A DNA stretch of 64,000 nt from Exobacillus caeni (GCF_005747095.1 NZ_SWLG01000003.1:124001-188000); one strand, 5' to 3'. Shown: positions 1-8,836, counted from the stretch's first letter. The notes: generated by a model not told the origin, from the letters alone. Program-made: numbers and translations.

Positions 1-469
1 AAAGAAAGAAAAGTTTTATAGTCCTATTAAGCAAAATAATGCCCATATTTCAGCTTTAAAACAGTTTATGGGAAAAGAGATATCCCCTGCGGTGTATACA
101 TCGATTGTTTGTTTTACTTCTAAGTCAACAATTAAAAAAATGAATACTGCTACTCCTGTTATTCAAACTCCAAAATTAATAAAAACAATAAAAAGCTTTA
201 CTCGTTTTCGGTTATCCGAAACAGAAGTAAGTGAGTTATATCAGAAGCTAACTAAGCATCAACAAAGAGTTAAAAAAGAATTTAAGCCTTTAAAAGAGAA
301 GCATATTCGTGTTATTAAGCAGAATATGAATACAAAGGAACAACAAATAAATGAGCAAACCTGCCCAAAATGCCAGGGGGATCTGATAGAAAGAAAAGGG
401 AAGCACGGCTGCTTTGTTGGTTGTAGTAACTATCCTAAATGTAGATTCACTTTAAGAAAGTCTGGATAA
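1..469 (+). CDS. NERD-domain protein with C-terminal topoisomerase-type zinc finger, 5' end outside window
   Basis: The reading frame is open from base 2, so the gene starts before the window. The visible N-terminal part (FYSPIKQNNAHISALKQF, then a PAVYTSIVCF strand) resembles the end of NERD nuclease-related domains. A charged linker follows, and the last ~35 residues form a four-cysteine finger (CPKC...GCSNYPKC) like those at the C-terminus of type IA topoisomerases. NERD proteins of Bacillaceae often have this architecture and are presumed to act on nucleic acid; no catalytic residue can be checked in this fragment. The ATG at 68 is internal and not the true start. The ~120 bases after the stop hold nothing but the terminator at 588-623. 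Confidence 0.75.
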   Translation, partial: KKEKFYSPIKQNNAHISALKQFMGKEISPAVYTSIVCFTSKSTIKKMNTATPVIQTPKLIKTIKSFTRFRLSETEVSELYQKLTKHQQRVKKEFKPLKEKHIRVIKQNMNTKEQQINEQTCPKCQGDLIERKGKHGCFVGCSNYPKCRFTLRKSG

Positions 470-587
470 AATGTGAATGGCAATAGGAGTTCATTTTTAA
501 AGGGCGCACTATAGGGATAATGTACGTACTGAGTAAGAATTTAAAGAACTTCATAGAAACCAAGTGTAAAATTAAATACATAAATGG

Positions 588-623
588 AAAAGGCTGCTTT
601 CCTGTTGCAAAGCAGCCTTTAAT
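588..623. terminator. Hairpin terminator between converging genes
   Basis: AAAGGCTGCTTT pairs with AAAGCAGCCTTT over an 8-base loop. It lies between the NERD gene (plus) and the GGDEF/HD-GYP gene (minus) and overlaps the stop codon of the latter. T-rich bases follow on both strands, so it may serve both genes. Confidence 0.7.
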
Positions 624-2454
624 TAGCAGTGATTAGTACGTTATCCACATTTTTTGTGGGGTCAGACCCCACCATTTCTGTGAACAATTCTACTAGTATT
701 GGATCGAATTGGGTGCCGGCACAGGCTTTTAGTTCCTCCAGAGCTTCTTTAAAGGTTTTGGTTTTTTGGTATGGCCGTTCTGTTGTCATTGCGTCAAAGG
801 AATCGATGACTGTCAAAATCCTAACTAACTTTGGAATGGCATTGCCTTTTAAACCATAAGGATAGCCTTTGCCGTCAAAGCGTTCATGATGCAGTTCTAC
901 TAACGGAAGCAAATCATGTAGCTCTCTGTTAGTCGAGACGATATCTTTTCCGAAAGTAACATGTTTTTGAACCATTTCCCACTCATGATCATCAAGTTTT
1001 CCTTTTTTATTAAGGATATCTCTAGGAATTTCTAATTTCCCTATGTCATGTATTAAAGCCCCCATAATCAAAGTTTTCTTTTCTGCTTCACTTAAAAGGA
1101 GCTTATTACTAAACTCAATTGCATATTCGTACACCCGTCTACTGTGACGATATGTGTAAACGTCTTTATATAAAAAGATTCTTAACTGTTGCTCAATCAG
1201 TTCCATTTCATGATCAATGTTCAACAAATCTTCGTGGGTAACGTTTTCATCAAAAAGGCAAACGTTATTCTTGCCCTTATTCTTGGCATAATACATCGCC
1301 TTGTCAGCTTTTTCCAGTAAATCTGCTGAATCATAAATTTCACGGTCAAATTCTATAACTCCGGCAGAAAATGATAAACAGCCATGAGGAAAAATTTCCA
1401 CACCGTTATAATGGGTATCATTAACCTGTTTACGAAGATGGTTAAAGAATTTAAAAGCTTCCTGTTCATTCGTTCCAGGAAATAGAACAATAAATTCTTC
1501 ACCACCATACCTCGCTGTAATATAATCTTTTTTTACACTTTCTTTTAACTGTGTACCGAACCTTTTTAAAAGTTCATCTCCTTGCAGATGTCCATAAAAG
1601 TCATTGTATTTTTTAAAGTCATCAAGATCCAGTATCCCTATAGATAAAGGGGAACCGGTAGTTCTAGCTGCTTGTATTTCTTTCTCTAACAATTCTTTAA
1701 AATAGCCGTGATTATTCAGACCTGTAAGATGATCGAGATTAGCTTTCTCAGAAACCTCCTGGTAGAGCTCGAAATATTGTTTAAATGCTAAGGATAGCAA
1801 GAGAGCAACCGCCGTAAAGAGCACTATGCCAAGGATTGGTTGTCGCAACATTAATATAGCCAGGATTATCGAAAGAACCAGTGTGATTAAATAACTGGAC
1901 ATTGTTTCTTTAAAAATTCCTTTAAAAATTTCGTAAAGACTATCAGAAGCGGAGATTAAAAAGAATATACCTATTAATAAAACGTTCAGAAGGAAATAAG
2001 CACCCATGGAAATGAAATATAGATGAAGATTCATTACTTCGATAGTTCCTACTTTTCCCCCGGTTAGTTGATAAGTAAAGTATGTACCTAAAATCATTAT
2101 TGTATATATAGAAAAGTTGAATACATGTTTCCACCAAACAATTTTCCGCTGGTACAATCCATGTATCAGCGAAGCAATTAGATGAACAGTCAAAGTTGTG
2201 GTTAATCCCAGTATAAATAAGCTAGCTAAATAAATGGAGGAATCCATAGATAGAGAGTTTCCGCTAGGCGGCAACAAAATAGTAAAATGGATTAACAATG
2301 AAGTGGCGATTATCAATGAAATAACTATAAGCCAATCACCAGGTGAAAACACTACTGCTTTATAAAATGATATAAAAAGTAAAATTCCAGTTAAAGAAAT
2401 TAACCCAAGGTATAAGTTTATAGGTTTATTCACTAGATTGCTTTGCATATTCAT
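619..2454 (-). CDS. Membrane-bound GGDEF + HD-GYP protein (cyclic-di-GMP synthesis/breakdown)
   Basis: The ~225 N-terminal residues form about six to seven membrane helices. A GGDEF domain follows, with signature RYGGEEF near residue 325 and the DxDDFKKYND metal site upstream. An HD-GYP domain comes next, with HDIGK near 455 and HHERFDGKGYP near 510. Both active sites look intact, so the protein may make and hydrolyse cyclic di-GMP; which activity dominates cannot be read. The RxxD inhibitory site is not conserved (VKKD at that place). A TTG at 2457, ATG at 2454 and ATG at 2448 are all possible starts; the GAGAG ribosome site best fits 2448. The last ~15 residues (from GSDP on) are encoded by a REP palindrome. 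It is probably last in a unit with the two genes at 2507-3208. Confidence 0.9.
   Translation of the reverse strand: MNMQSNLVNKPINLYLGLISLTGILLFISFYKAVVFSPGDWLIVISLIIATSLLIHFTILLPPSGNSLSMDSSIYLASLFILGLTTTLTVHLIASLIHGLYQRKIVWWKHVFNFSIYTIMILGTYFTYQLTGGKVGTIEVMNLHLYFISMGAYFLLNVLLIGIFFLISASDSLYEIFKGIFKETMSSYLITLVLSIILAILMLRQPILGIVLFTAVALLLSLAFKQYFELYQEVSEKANLDHLTGLNNHGYFKELLEKEIQAARTTGSPLSIGILDLDDFKKYNDFYGHLQGDELLKRFGTQLKESVKKDYITARYGGEEFIVLFPGTNEQEAFKFFNHLRKQVNDTHYNGVEIFPHGCLSFSAGVIEFDREIYDSADLLEKADKAMYYAKNKGKNNVCLFDENVTHEDLLNIDHEMELIEQQLRIFLYKDVYTYRHSRRVYEYAIEFSNKLLLSEAEKKTLIMGALIHDIGKLEIPRDILNKKGKLDDHEWEMVQKHVTFGKDIVSTNRELHDLLPLVELHHERFDGKGYPYGLKGNAIPKLVRILTVIDSFDAMTTERPYQKTKTFKEALEELKACAGTQFDPILVELFTEMVGSDPTKNVDNVLITAN
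641..684. repeat. REP palindrome 1 (inside the 3' end of the GGDEF/HD-GYP gene)
   Basis: TTATCCACA at 641-649, the core GGGGTCAGACCCC at 658-670, then a degenerate mirror end (TTTCTGTGAA). It belongs to the same family as the copies near 3961, 7267, 9496, 20323, 27418, 27711, 28261 and 31085. Read on the minus strand it encodes the GSDP segment near the C-terminus of the host protein. Confidence 0.85.
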
Positions 2455-2475
2455 CAACTCTCATTTAATAAATTA

Positions 2476-2497
2476 GGAGAAGCAACTTTGCTTCTCC
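2476..2497 (-). terminator. Hairpin between small peptide gene and GGDEF/HD-GYP gene
   Basis: Perfect 10-bp stem GGAGAAGCAA / TTGCTTCTCC with a two-base loop. On the minus strand it lies just after the 35-residue peptide gene and before the GGDEF gene. The following bases are only moderately T-rich, so it could be a leaky terminator or an RNA-stabilising hairpin that sets a higher level for the upstream genes. Confidence 0.45.
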
Positions 2498-2506
2498 TTC
2501 CTACAA

Positions 2507-2614
2507 TTAAACCAATCTAAATCCAGATGTTAATGCTATTACTGCAGTAGCAATGATTGCAAGGTTTACTAAAGCGCCAGTTAATTTGATTCCATGCTTT
2601 TTCTCTTCTTTCAT
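2507..2614 (-). CDS. 35-residue membrane peptide, function unknown
   Basis: Small ORF with an excellent ribosome site (GGGGGAGGTGAAAAA before the ATG). The peptide starts MKEEKKHGIKLTG, then has one hydrophobic helix (ALVNLAIIATAVIALTSG) and ends FRLV. The charged N-terminus with a single helix suits a small membrane protein. It sits 21 bases after the DUF5317-like gene and ~50 bases before the GGDEF/HD-GYP gene, all on the minus strand, so it may be a subunit or modulator of one of them. No family was recognised. Confidence 0.65.
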   Translation of the reverse strand: MKEEKKHGIKLTGALVNLAIIATAVIALTSGFRLV

Positions 2615-2635
2615 TTTTTCACCTCCCCCATTAAT

Positions 2636-3208
2636 TTAAGCTGTCTTTAATTGGTTAGTCTGTTTTTTCTTAGGCACCATTACTTGTTGGATAAATATAA
2701 AAACTCCAATATTCATAAAAATGTCACCTATACTGATAACCTGGTCTTTTGGATAGGGGTCTGTAATTGGTATTACATCTCCTAAAAAACCAAAGTAGGT
2801 TGTGTTTGTCAGAACAGTGTGCTTACCATAAAGGCTGGTTTTAATTGCTTCTGCATAGGAAGGATCTAAAACATTCGCAGCTTCAAGGGAAACTGGCATT
2901 CTACCGCCATTTGCAGCCATAACAATAAAGTTTAAAAGTACTCCAATAAATAATAGCCAGATACCAGGACTTACTTTTCTATTTACCCATAAAAAAAACA
3001 AACCGACGATGTATATACCTATAAAAATGATACCGCTACTGTTGCCAAGCCAGTTGAATTTTGTCTGGAAGTAAAAAATGAAAATCTCCAGTAAAAGTAA
3101 AATAGGGAAAACCACTCCCCATTTAAATTGAAGAGCAGCAAATCCTTTTAAACTCCCTTTTCTCAAGAAACCGATTACAACAGAGAGTAAAATACCATCA
3201 AAAACCAT
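2636..3208 (-). CDS. DUF5317-like integral membrane protein
   Basis: 190 residues with four to five predicted membrane helices. A conserved-looking NGGRMPVS segment lies near residue 100 and a GDVIPITDPYP loop near 145, before the last helix. These features match my recollection of the DUF5317 family in Firmicutes; the family has no established role. The ATG at 3208 has a GGGAGAAAAAG ribosome site. It is the first gene of the probable unit with the 35-residue peptide and the GGDEF/HD-GYP enzyme, which hints at a signalling role but does not prove it. Confidence 0.75.
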   Translation of the reverse strand: MVFDGILLSVVIGFLRKGSLKGFAALQFKWGVVFPILLLLEIFIFYFQTKFNWLGNSSGIIFIGIYIVGLFFLWVNRKVSPGIWLLFIGVLLNFIVMAANGGRMPVSLEAANVLDPSYAEAIKTSLYGKHTVLTNTTYFGFLGDVIPITDPYPKDQVISIGDIFMNIGVFIFIQQVMVPKKKQTNQLKTA

Positions 3209-3395
3209 CTTTTTCTCCCTTTTCCTTTATAGGAATAATTTACTGAAACTATATTATCAAAGTGTTATAAAAGTTTAAAGGGTTAATTTAAATATTTTGA
3301 CTAATTTTGGAGATATTTAGTAAAAAGTCATGATTTAAGTCTTATTTTAACGACACGACTTATAACCCCTGGATATCCTATTAGAATTAAAAATA

Positions 3396-3437
3396 AAAAT
3401 TAGCATTCCGAACCTATTGGTTTGGATGCCAATTTTT
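3396..3437. terminator. Hairpin terminator
   Basis: Stem AAAATTAGCATTCCGAACC against GGTTTGGATGCCAATTTTT with small mismatches and a TATT loop. It lies downstream (minus strand) of the 46-residue gene at 3522-3662. Confidence 0.6.
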
Positions 3438-3521
3438 ATGAGTATAGCTAAAATTAGATTCCTGGGTACTAGTTTGTAATTCTTTTGAAGAGGATGTCCC
3501 CAGCTCTCATAGTTATGTTAT

Positions 3522-3662
3522 TTATTGCATTGCCATGTTAGAGAGAATGGAAGTTGCTGCTCCGATTGCTGCTGCAATTAATGGAATGGACAGATAAAAG
3601 AGTTTTTTCTTTATTTCTTTTCTCCTTTTTATCTCTTCTGGTGTTAGCCATTTTTCTTTCAT
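3522..3662 (-). CDS. 46-residue single-helix membrane protein, unknown
   Basis: The start is placed at the ATG preceded by AAAGGAGG with ~9 bases spacing. The longer frame beginning at 3743 has no ribosome site and its extra part is low quality. The product has a charged N-terminal half (MKEKWLTPEEIKRRKEIKKK) and a hydrophobic, small-residue-rich helix (LFYLSIPLIAAAIGAA), ending SILSNMAMQ. This looks like a small membrane protein. No family was recognised, and the gene stands alone between hairpins. Confidence 0.55.
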   Translation of the reverse strand: MKEKWLTPEEIKRRKEIKKKLFYLSIPLIAAAIGAATSILSNMAMQ

Positions 3663-3960
3663 AAAACTTAATACCTCCTTTATATTTCTTGCGAATCGCC
3701 GGAGGTCCCACATTGGCAGCTGGCTGGCACTTTGATTTTTCAAAAAGCCCCTCTAGCTTTGCGTCGCCGCTTTTCAACGGTTTTGCCCTTCTCATGCGAT
3801 TTAGTTATAGTATCGACAACTTCAAAGAATTGTTTAATACATTTGTCGAAATTTGTTAATACAGTTTCAATTAATAATCTTACCTTAAAGAAGCGTTTGT
3901 TTACAGCAGGTAATATGCTCTAAATTTTTTTAATAAATACCAATCAAGATATTAAGGGAG

Positions 3961-3992
3961 TTGTCCACAGAATTTTTGGGGTCAGGCACTAT
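3961..3992. repeat. REP palindrome 2 (degenerate); rest of 3663-4066 without genes
   Basis: TTGTCCACA at 3961-3969 followed by GGGGTCAGGCAC at 3978-3989, a half-decayed copy that mixes the GGGGTCAGACCCC core with the GGCAC core seen at 35763. The surrounding ~400-base gap (3663-4066) holds only weak ORFs and presumably the promoter of the following gene; nothing else was recognised. Confidence 0.6.
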
Positions 3993-4066
3993 AAATCTAG
4001 TTGCTAATTTTACTGCACATCAATACAATAGAGTTAATAATTGGGTTTTTTGTTAGGAGATTATAT

Positions 4067-4507
4067 ATGGGTGAATTTATAAAATTAATAACAGCGGTCG
4101 TGAACGATGTGCATGATGTTTTAATAGAAGTTTTCGAAACATTAGGCTATAGTCTCAATGATAAAGAGCTTCATTTTTGGATCATTGGGATCATAGGAAT
4201 TGTTGGTTTCTTCTTTGTACAATTATTGTTTAGGATACTTTCAAAGTGGAGCATTACAGCTATTTCATTCATTTATACGTTTACGGTTTTGCTTGTAATA
4301 GTGTTTGCCATAGAGATTCAACAAAAGATTACTGGAAGAGGGAATATGGAGTTCGATGATGCTATTATTGGGTTGAAAGGCTTCCTGGCGTTTTTCTCTA
4401 TCTTTCTTTTGATAAAGTTTACAGCGATTCTAATAATAAAACTTTATAGGAAAATGTTTAAAGAAGATGAAAAAGATGATGAAGTAGAATATAAAAGCAC
4501 CAGTTAA
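4067..4507 (+). CDS. Membrane protein of unknown function (146 residues)
   Basis: The start is the ATG after TTAGGAGA, giving [14 protein letters not shown]. An upstream in-frame ATG at 4001 lacks a ribosome site. The N-terminal ~45 residues look amphipathic, followed by three membrane helices and a charged tail ([18 protein letters not shown]). No family was recognised. A terminator overlaps the stop codon, so it is the last or only gene of its transcript. Confidence 0.6.
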   Translation: MGEFIKLITAVVNDVHDVLIEVFETLGYSLNDKELHFWIIGIIGIVGFFFVQLLFRILSKWSITAISFIYTFTVLLVIVFAIEIQQKITGRGNMEFDDAIIGLKGFLAFFSIFLLIKFTAILIIKLYRKMFKEDEKDDEVEYKSTS

Positions 4508-4519
4508 GGGTGCTTTTTT
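4493..4519 (+). terminator. Rho-independent terminator
   Basis: AAAGCACC pairs with GGGTGCTTT across a short loop, then a run of six T. It overlaps the stop of the gene at 4067-4507. A weaker second hairpin with T-run lies at about 4582-4615; otherwise the 250 bases before the next gene hold no gene. Confidence 0.8.
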
Positions 4520-4760
4520 CAATTGGCGGCAATAATAGATATGGTTTTTTCTTGAACAATATGTAGAAAGTCTTTTACAACCTTCGAAGGCAAAGGCCTT
4601 TTGAAGGCTTTTTTATATAAAAATCCTAAAAACCTGAAAAAGATGTCAGAAAATATCCTAATTTGTAATTCCATTGTAATATAATTGTTACATTTATGGT
4701 GTAATATAGCAATCAGAGTAGAAAATAGGTTTAAAAGTTATTTTTAGGGGGAAATACATA

Positions 4761-6116
4761 ATGTTTAAGAAAGTAGGATTAACGTGTGCGCTGCTTTTAA
4801 CATCAGCGGGAATTATTGGACATACAGATACTGCTTCTGCAGCTGACATACAAACAGATCGGATATCCGGAAAAGACCGCTTTGAAGTAGCAACTAATAT
4901 CTCAAACAGTGGATGGTCTACTAGTTCTAAAACTGTTATACTTGCAAACTACAATACATTTGCTGATGCACTTGCAGCTGCACCTTTGGCTTATAAATAC
5001 GATGCGCCAATTTTATTAACCGCACCAAATAAGTTAACAGGACAAACGAAAGATGAAATTAAACGTCTATCACCTGACCAAGTGATTATTATAGGTGGAC
5101 CTGGAAGTGTATCAGACCAAGTAATCTCCGAGGTAAAACAAGTAAGTGCAAATATAGCTGTAGATCGTATCGGAGGAAAGGATCGCTTTGAAGTAGCTCA
5201 TAACATTGCTGATAAGTTAGGCTCATCTTCAAAAGCGGTAGTAGTTAACGGCTTGAAATTTCCTGATGCACTGGCAATTGCCCCATATGCTGCTAAAAAC
5301 GGAATGCCAATTCTATTAACTACTGATAATAGAATTCCTGCTGAAACGAAGGAAGCATTACAGGGAGCTTCGGAAACTCTTATTGTTGGTGGAGAAGGAA
5401 GTGTTAGCAAGTCTGTTGAGGACCAGCTTGCATCTCCGAATCGTATCGCCGGGAAAGATCGATATGAAGTAGCAGCAAATGTTATAAGAGTTTTGAATAT
5501 GCCTGCTGAAAAAGCTTATCTTTCAAATGGGCTCACCTTTGCAGATGCTTTAACTGGTTCAGTTCTAGCGGCGAAAAATAATTCCCCTTTACTATTAACT
5601 CGCCCAGACACATTGCCGGCATCTACTGAAAAGGTTGTTAATGAAAAAGGAATAAATGATGTGACTATATTGGGTGGCACTGGATCTGTTAGAGAAGATA
5701 TCTTCACTCCATTACCAGCCCCAGAACCAGAACCAAAAGTAGCCGATTCAACAGTTAAAGCTGATGCAATTGTGGCAACTGCTAAAAAGTACATGGGAAC
5801 CCCTTATGTCTGGGGAGGAACAACACCTTCAGGATTTGACTGCAGTGGATTTATCCAGTATGTATATGCTAAACATGGTATTGGACTGCCAAGGACGACA
5901 ACTAGTATGTGGAGTTCCGGAAGCACGGTTTCAAATCCTAAAGTAGGAGACCTGGTATTCTTTAACACGAGCGGGAGCGGTGTTTCCCATGCAGGAATCT
6001 ATTTGGGTAACGGCCAAATGATCCATGCAAGTACCTCAAAAGGGGTAACTGTTTCTGACGTTGATAGCCCTTATTATTGGGGACCGCGTTACCTTGGAGC
6101 GAAGAAAGTATTTTAA
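4761..6116 (+). CDS. Wall-bound NlpC/P60 peptidase with three CW_binding_2 repeats
   Basis: Signal peptide (MFKKVGLTCALLLTSAGIIG, cleavage near ASA-A), then three ~95-residue CW_binding_2 repeats (about 33-320), each with the RI.GKDRFEVA and FADAL...APILLT pattern. A proline-rich linker and a C-terminal NlpC/P60 domain (about 335-451) follow. The catalytic set is visible: Cys in DCSGF, His in SHAGIYLG and a third His in MIHAS. NlpC/P60 enzymes of this kind are D,L-endopeptidases that cut peptide stems of peptidoglycan outside the cell. The ribosome site is AGGGGG before the ATG. The gene is monocistronic, with a terminator directly after. It is one of six CW_binding_2 proteins in the window. 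Confidence 0.93.
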   Translation: MFKKVGLTCALLLTSAGIIGHTDTASAADIQTDRISGKDRFEVATNISNSGWSTSSKTVILANYNTFADALAAAPLAYKYDAPILLTAPNKLTGQTKDEIKRLSPDQVIIIGGPGSVSDQVISEVKQVSANIAVDRIGGKDRFEVAHNIADKLGSSSKAVVVNGLKFPDALAIAPYAAKNGMPILLTTDNRIPAETKEALQGASETLIVGGEGSVSKSVEDQLASPNRIAGKDRYEVAANVIRVLNMPAEKAYLSNGLTFADALTGSVLAAKNNSPLLLTRPDTLPASTEKVVNEKGINDVTILGGTGSVREDIFTPLPAPEPEPKVADSTVKADAIVATAKKYMGTPYVWGGTTPSGFDCSGFIQYVYAKHGIGLPRTTTSMWSSGSTVSNPKVGDLVFFNTSGSGVSHAGIYLGNGQMIHASTSKGVTVSDVDSPYYWGPRYLGAKKVF

Positions 6117-6132
6117 TCTAATTAATACAATG

Positions 6133-6161
6133 AAAGAGCATCTGAACAGATGCTCTTTTTT
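6133..6161 (+). terminator. Rho-independent terminator of the NlpC/P60 gene
   Basis: AAAGAGCATCTG pairs with CAGATGCTCTTT around a short loop, followed by T. It lies 17 bases after the stop codon. Bases 6162-6360 hold no convincing gene. Confidence 0.85.
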
Positions 6162-6360
6162 AGATGCAAGTTGCCTATCATCTATGCATTCAACAAACTT
6201 AGTGGAATCTTAACCTCTATTTTAGGATATTTAATTTTCTCCGAGTCATTTTTTCTATGCGATTATATATTTTTTGTTATTTCGTTTTGCCCTAAAGAAA
6301 ACCCTGAAAGATGTATTACAGCGAAGTTTACCAATATTAACAATTCTATAGAGTAATAGA

Positions 6361-6396
6361 ATGAAAGAAGGCTAACAACAAGTAGCCTTCTTTCAT
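6361..6396. terminator. Hairpin terminator, 14-bp perfect arms
   Basis: ATGAAAGAAGGCTA and TAGCCTTCTTTCAT form a perfect stem around an 8-base loop, immediately downstream (minus strand) of the gene at 6399-6968. Confidence 0.75.
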
Positions 6397-6398
6397 TG

Positions 6399-6968
6399 TT
6401 AATCAATTGTTTTATTCATTTTAGCAGTCTTCCTTATAGTTCTGATAGCCAAAATTGTAAGCCAGGTGATTCCAATTAAAAGACCATAACCAACTAATAC
6501 AATAGTAATTGGCAGAAATGCCGGGTAGTTGCCGCTATCAGTTGAAAAGGCAGCAAGCATTAGTGGCATAACAGGAACTAATATAACTCCTGGACCCGTT
6601 CCTACAACAAGCAAACCCACAATAATTACGACAGTCCATGCCCAAACTGGCTGTTTCTTTTTGAATGGTTTGTTAAGGTTATCTTGTTCATTGGCTTCAC
6701 TAGCCTTTGAAATAGTATTCTCCTGAAGGTCTTCGCTTTTTTTTACTAAAATCTTCACTGCCTTGATAACGTAATAAATGAAAACAGCTAATATTCCATA
6801 ACCTGTCACGAAGAAAAAAATGTTGAAAAATCCTGGATTGAAAGGACGCTCCCCTAAACCTAATATTAGAAGAGGATAGAAGAATATCATCGGCCCACGG
6901 CCCACCAGTAAAAATAAAATCGCAAAACCCACAACCACCCATGCCCATATTGGTCTATTTTTCCACAT
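6399..6968 (-). CDS. Four-helix membrane protein made of two tandem copies of one unit
   Basis: The start is the ATG of MWKNRP, which has GGTGGAG upstream; an ATG 18 bases earlier has no ribosome site. The product (189 residues) is an internal duplication. KNRPIWAWVVVGFAILFLLVGRG...GYGILAVFIYYVIKAV in the first half lines up with KKQPVWAWTVVIIVGLLVVGTG...GYGLLIGITWLTILAI in the second. Each unit holds two to three membrane segments and the conserved P-I/V-WAW and GYG spots. The linker between units is acidic and hydrophilic. No family was recognised; it could be a small transporter or membrane scaffold, but this is open. Confidence 0.7.
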   Translation of the reverse strand: MWKNRPIWAWVVVGFAILFLLVGRGPMIFFYPLLILGLGERPFNPGFFNIFFFVTGYGILAVFIYYVIKAVKILVKKSEDLQENTISKASEANEQDNLNKPFKKKQPVWAWTVVIIVGLLVVGTGPGVILVPVMPLMLAAFSTDSGNYPAFLPITIVLVGYGLLIGITWLTILAIRTIRKTAKMNKTID

Positions 6969-7266
6969 ACACTTCACTCCACCCATACTAATTACCTATA
7001 TATAGTTGAATCTTATCACTAGAAACAAAGAATACACAGCGAAATTATATGACAAAAATCGACCATGACACTATTTTTAGAACTATAAAAAAGCTGAACA
7101 ATGCAAACTGACTGGTTCTTTATACTTATAAATTTAGCAGATTGATACATAAGGCCTGTTCCATTTATATCCAAAAGTGGTCCGGTTGGTCGATTGATTA
7201 AAACATAAATCTTTAATAGAGTTTTTATTATGAATATTCAATAAATTTATTATGTACTTTTTAAGA

Positions 7267-7316
7267 GTTTTCCACATTAAGTAAGGGGTCTGACCCCCTC
7301 ATATTTGTGGACAACA
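7267..7316. repeat. REP palindrome 3; remainder of 6969-7424 without genes
   Basis: TTTTCCACA, core GGGGTCTGACCCC at 7285-7297, then TGTGGACAA, so both degenerate DnaA-like ends are present in inverted orientation. The ~450-base gap around it holds no ORF and presumably the promoters of the two flanking genes. Confidence 0.8.
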
Positions 7317-7424
7317 CATTATTGAGAAATGGCAATTGGGTTTGCTGTTTTATTTTTTTCTTTTATTTAGCAACCCGTAATTTTTATACGGGAAATAAAA
7401 TATAACAGGAGGTTATTAATTTTT

Positions 7425-8789
7425 ATGAAAAAGCTTTTGAGGTATGTTGGACCGACCACTTTAGCTATGTCGCTTGCTTTTACTTCGACCGCGATGGCTA
7501 ATCCACAGTCAAAACCAAACGGGCCGTGGGTAGAGGATGAACAAAATCTATCTTTCTCAAGCTTTATGACTAACGAAGAACTTTATAGTGCATTAGAAAA
7601 GATCGAAAGAAGTTCCCACGGGAAAATGGAACTTGAAATAGCCGGATACTCGAATGTCTTTGAACCAGATAACTACTGGACTGAAGAAGAAAAAGGTGAT
7701 CCGATTTATTTGGCAAAATTCGGGGATAATGACCCTGATAAAAAGAAGATTCTAATAACAACCCAAATACATGGTAACGAACTGGTCTCAACAGAGGGAG
7801 CCATAGATTTAATGCAAAAATTAGCAGCTGGAGGAAAAGAAGTAGATGAAATCTTAGAAAAAGTCTCTATCTGGTTCTTGCCAAGAATTAATCCAGAAGG
7901 TGCGATGAATCAGTATGATGGTGAATGGTACCCTGCTAGATATACACATCAAACCTGGGCTCCTGAGGCGCTTGGCTTACCAGCGGAAACGTTAGCTCCA
8001 TGGTATTATAATTCTGATGGAAGTGAAAGAGCGCAAAATAATGATGGCCGTGTTGTTTACGGAGTTCCCGGATATGATGAAAACCGTGATTACAACCCTA
8101 ACCTGGACTTCAGGGTCAGCGATTATTCTGCCAGTGAAATTGCTGATGCATTAAATGATCAAGATGTATGGAAACAGGATGAAAACGGAAACTGGTATGA
8201 AGCACATAACGGGAAAAACAGCAGTGATTATGGCGGCTTTTACGTTACTGCAGAATCAAGAATTGTAACCGAGGTGTTTAAACAGTTTGAACCTGATGTT
8301 TATATCGATGTTCACCATCGCGGGTTTAACAAGTTATCGGAAGAAGATAATCGTCAGGTCTCCATTCAGGTGGCAGCTGACGTAGCAGGAGATTATACGG
8401 ATCCATTCTCTGGAAAAAAATATTCAGTTGATAAAGACGTGTTAAAGCTAGGAAAACAAGTCAACGCTGTTGCCCATGAATCACTGCAACGTGGCTTTTC
8501 ATCTTTCGGTGCCATCCAGAAGTATCCAAAAGTAGATTTGCCGGGTACAGCACTCGGCGCGTTCGCGTTAAACGATGCTTCGATCATGCTGATTGAAATC
8601 AAAGGGCAAAGCCAGACGCTTGGCCAGAAGCAGATCGGTATGCTCAAATCTACAGTTTCAGTGCCGATTTATGAAGTGGCAAAGAAATTGGCAGATGGTT
8701 CGATCCATAATGTCGATCCGGCTATTTATGACAATATTCCCGAAGCTGCGTTTAGAATCTCTGATCCAACGACTAGAGGGGATTTTTAA
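7425..8789 (+). CDS. Secreted M14-family zinc carboxypeptidase
   Basis: 454 residues with a signal peptide ending TAMA-NP. The M14 fold signatures are present: HGNE (zinc His and Glu) near residue 121, the NPEG loop, DVHH (third zinc ligand) near 300, and a LIEIKG segment near 390 bearing the presumed catalytic Glu. Members release C-terminal residues from peptides or act on cell-wall peptides. The domain organisation is that of the Bacillus secreted M14 type and not of the long enzyme at 28602-31007. The ribosome site AGGAGG is well placed before the ATG. A terminator follows, so the gene is transcribed alone. Confidence 0.85.
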   Translation: MKKLLRYVGPTTLAMSLAFTSTAMANPQSKPNGPWVEDEQNLSFSSFMTNEELYSALEKIERSSHGKMELEIAGYSNVFEPDNYWTEEEKGDPIYLAKFGDNDPDKKKILITTQIHGNELVSTEGAIDLMQKLAAGGKEVDEILEKVSIWFLPRINPEGAMNQYDGEWYPARYTHQTWAPEALGLPAETLAPWYYNSDGSERAQNNDGRVVYGVPGYDENRDYNPNLDFRVSDYSASEIADALNDQDVWKQDENGNWYEAHNGKNSSDYGGFYVTAESRIVTEVFKQFEPDVYIDVHHRGFNKLSEEDNRQVSIQVAADVAGDYTDPFSGKKYSVDKDVLKLGKQVNAVAHESLQRGFSSFGAIQKYPKVDLPGTALGAFALNDASIMLIEIKGQSQTLGQKQIGMLKSTVSVPIYEVAKKLADGSIHNVDPAIYDNIPEAAFRISDPTTRGDF

Positions 8790-8800
8790 AAAATATAGTG

Positions 8801-8836
8801 AAAAGAGCTATTTCTTTTAAGGGATAGCTCTTTTTG
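8801..8836 (+). terminator. Rho-independent terminator of the M14 gene
   Basis: AAAGAGCTAT pairs with ATAGCTCTTT over a 12-base loop, followed by T residues. Confidence 0.8.

Noticed and set aside
5516-5794. Recurrent minus-strand ORFs opposite the wall-binding repeats (also near 46372 and 48637)
   Set aside because: They mirror conserved repeat codons on the opposite strand, lack ribosome sites and appear wherever the repeat occurs.
6150-6356. 68-residue ORF starting MLFFRCKLPII
   Set aside because: It begins inside the terminator of the preceding gene, has no ribosome site and an erratic composition.
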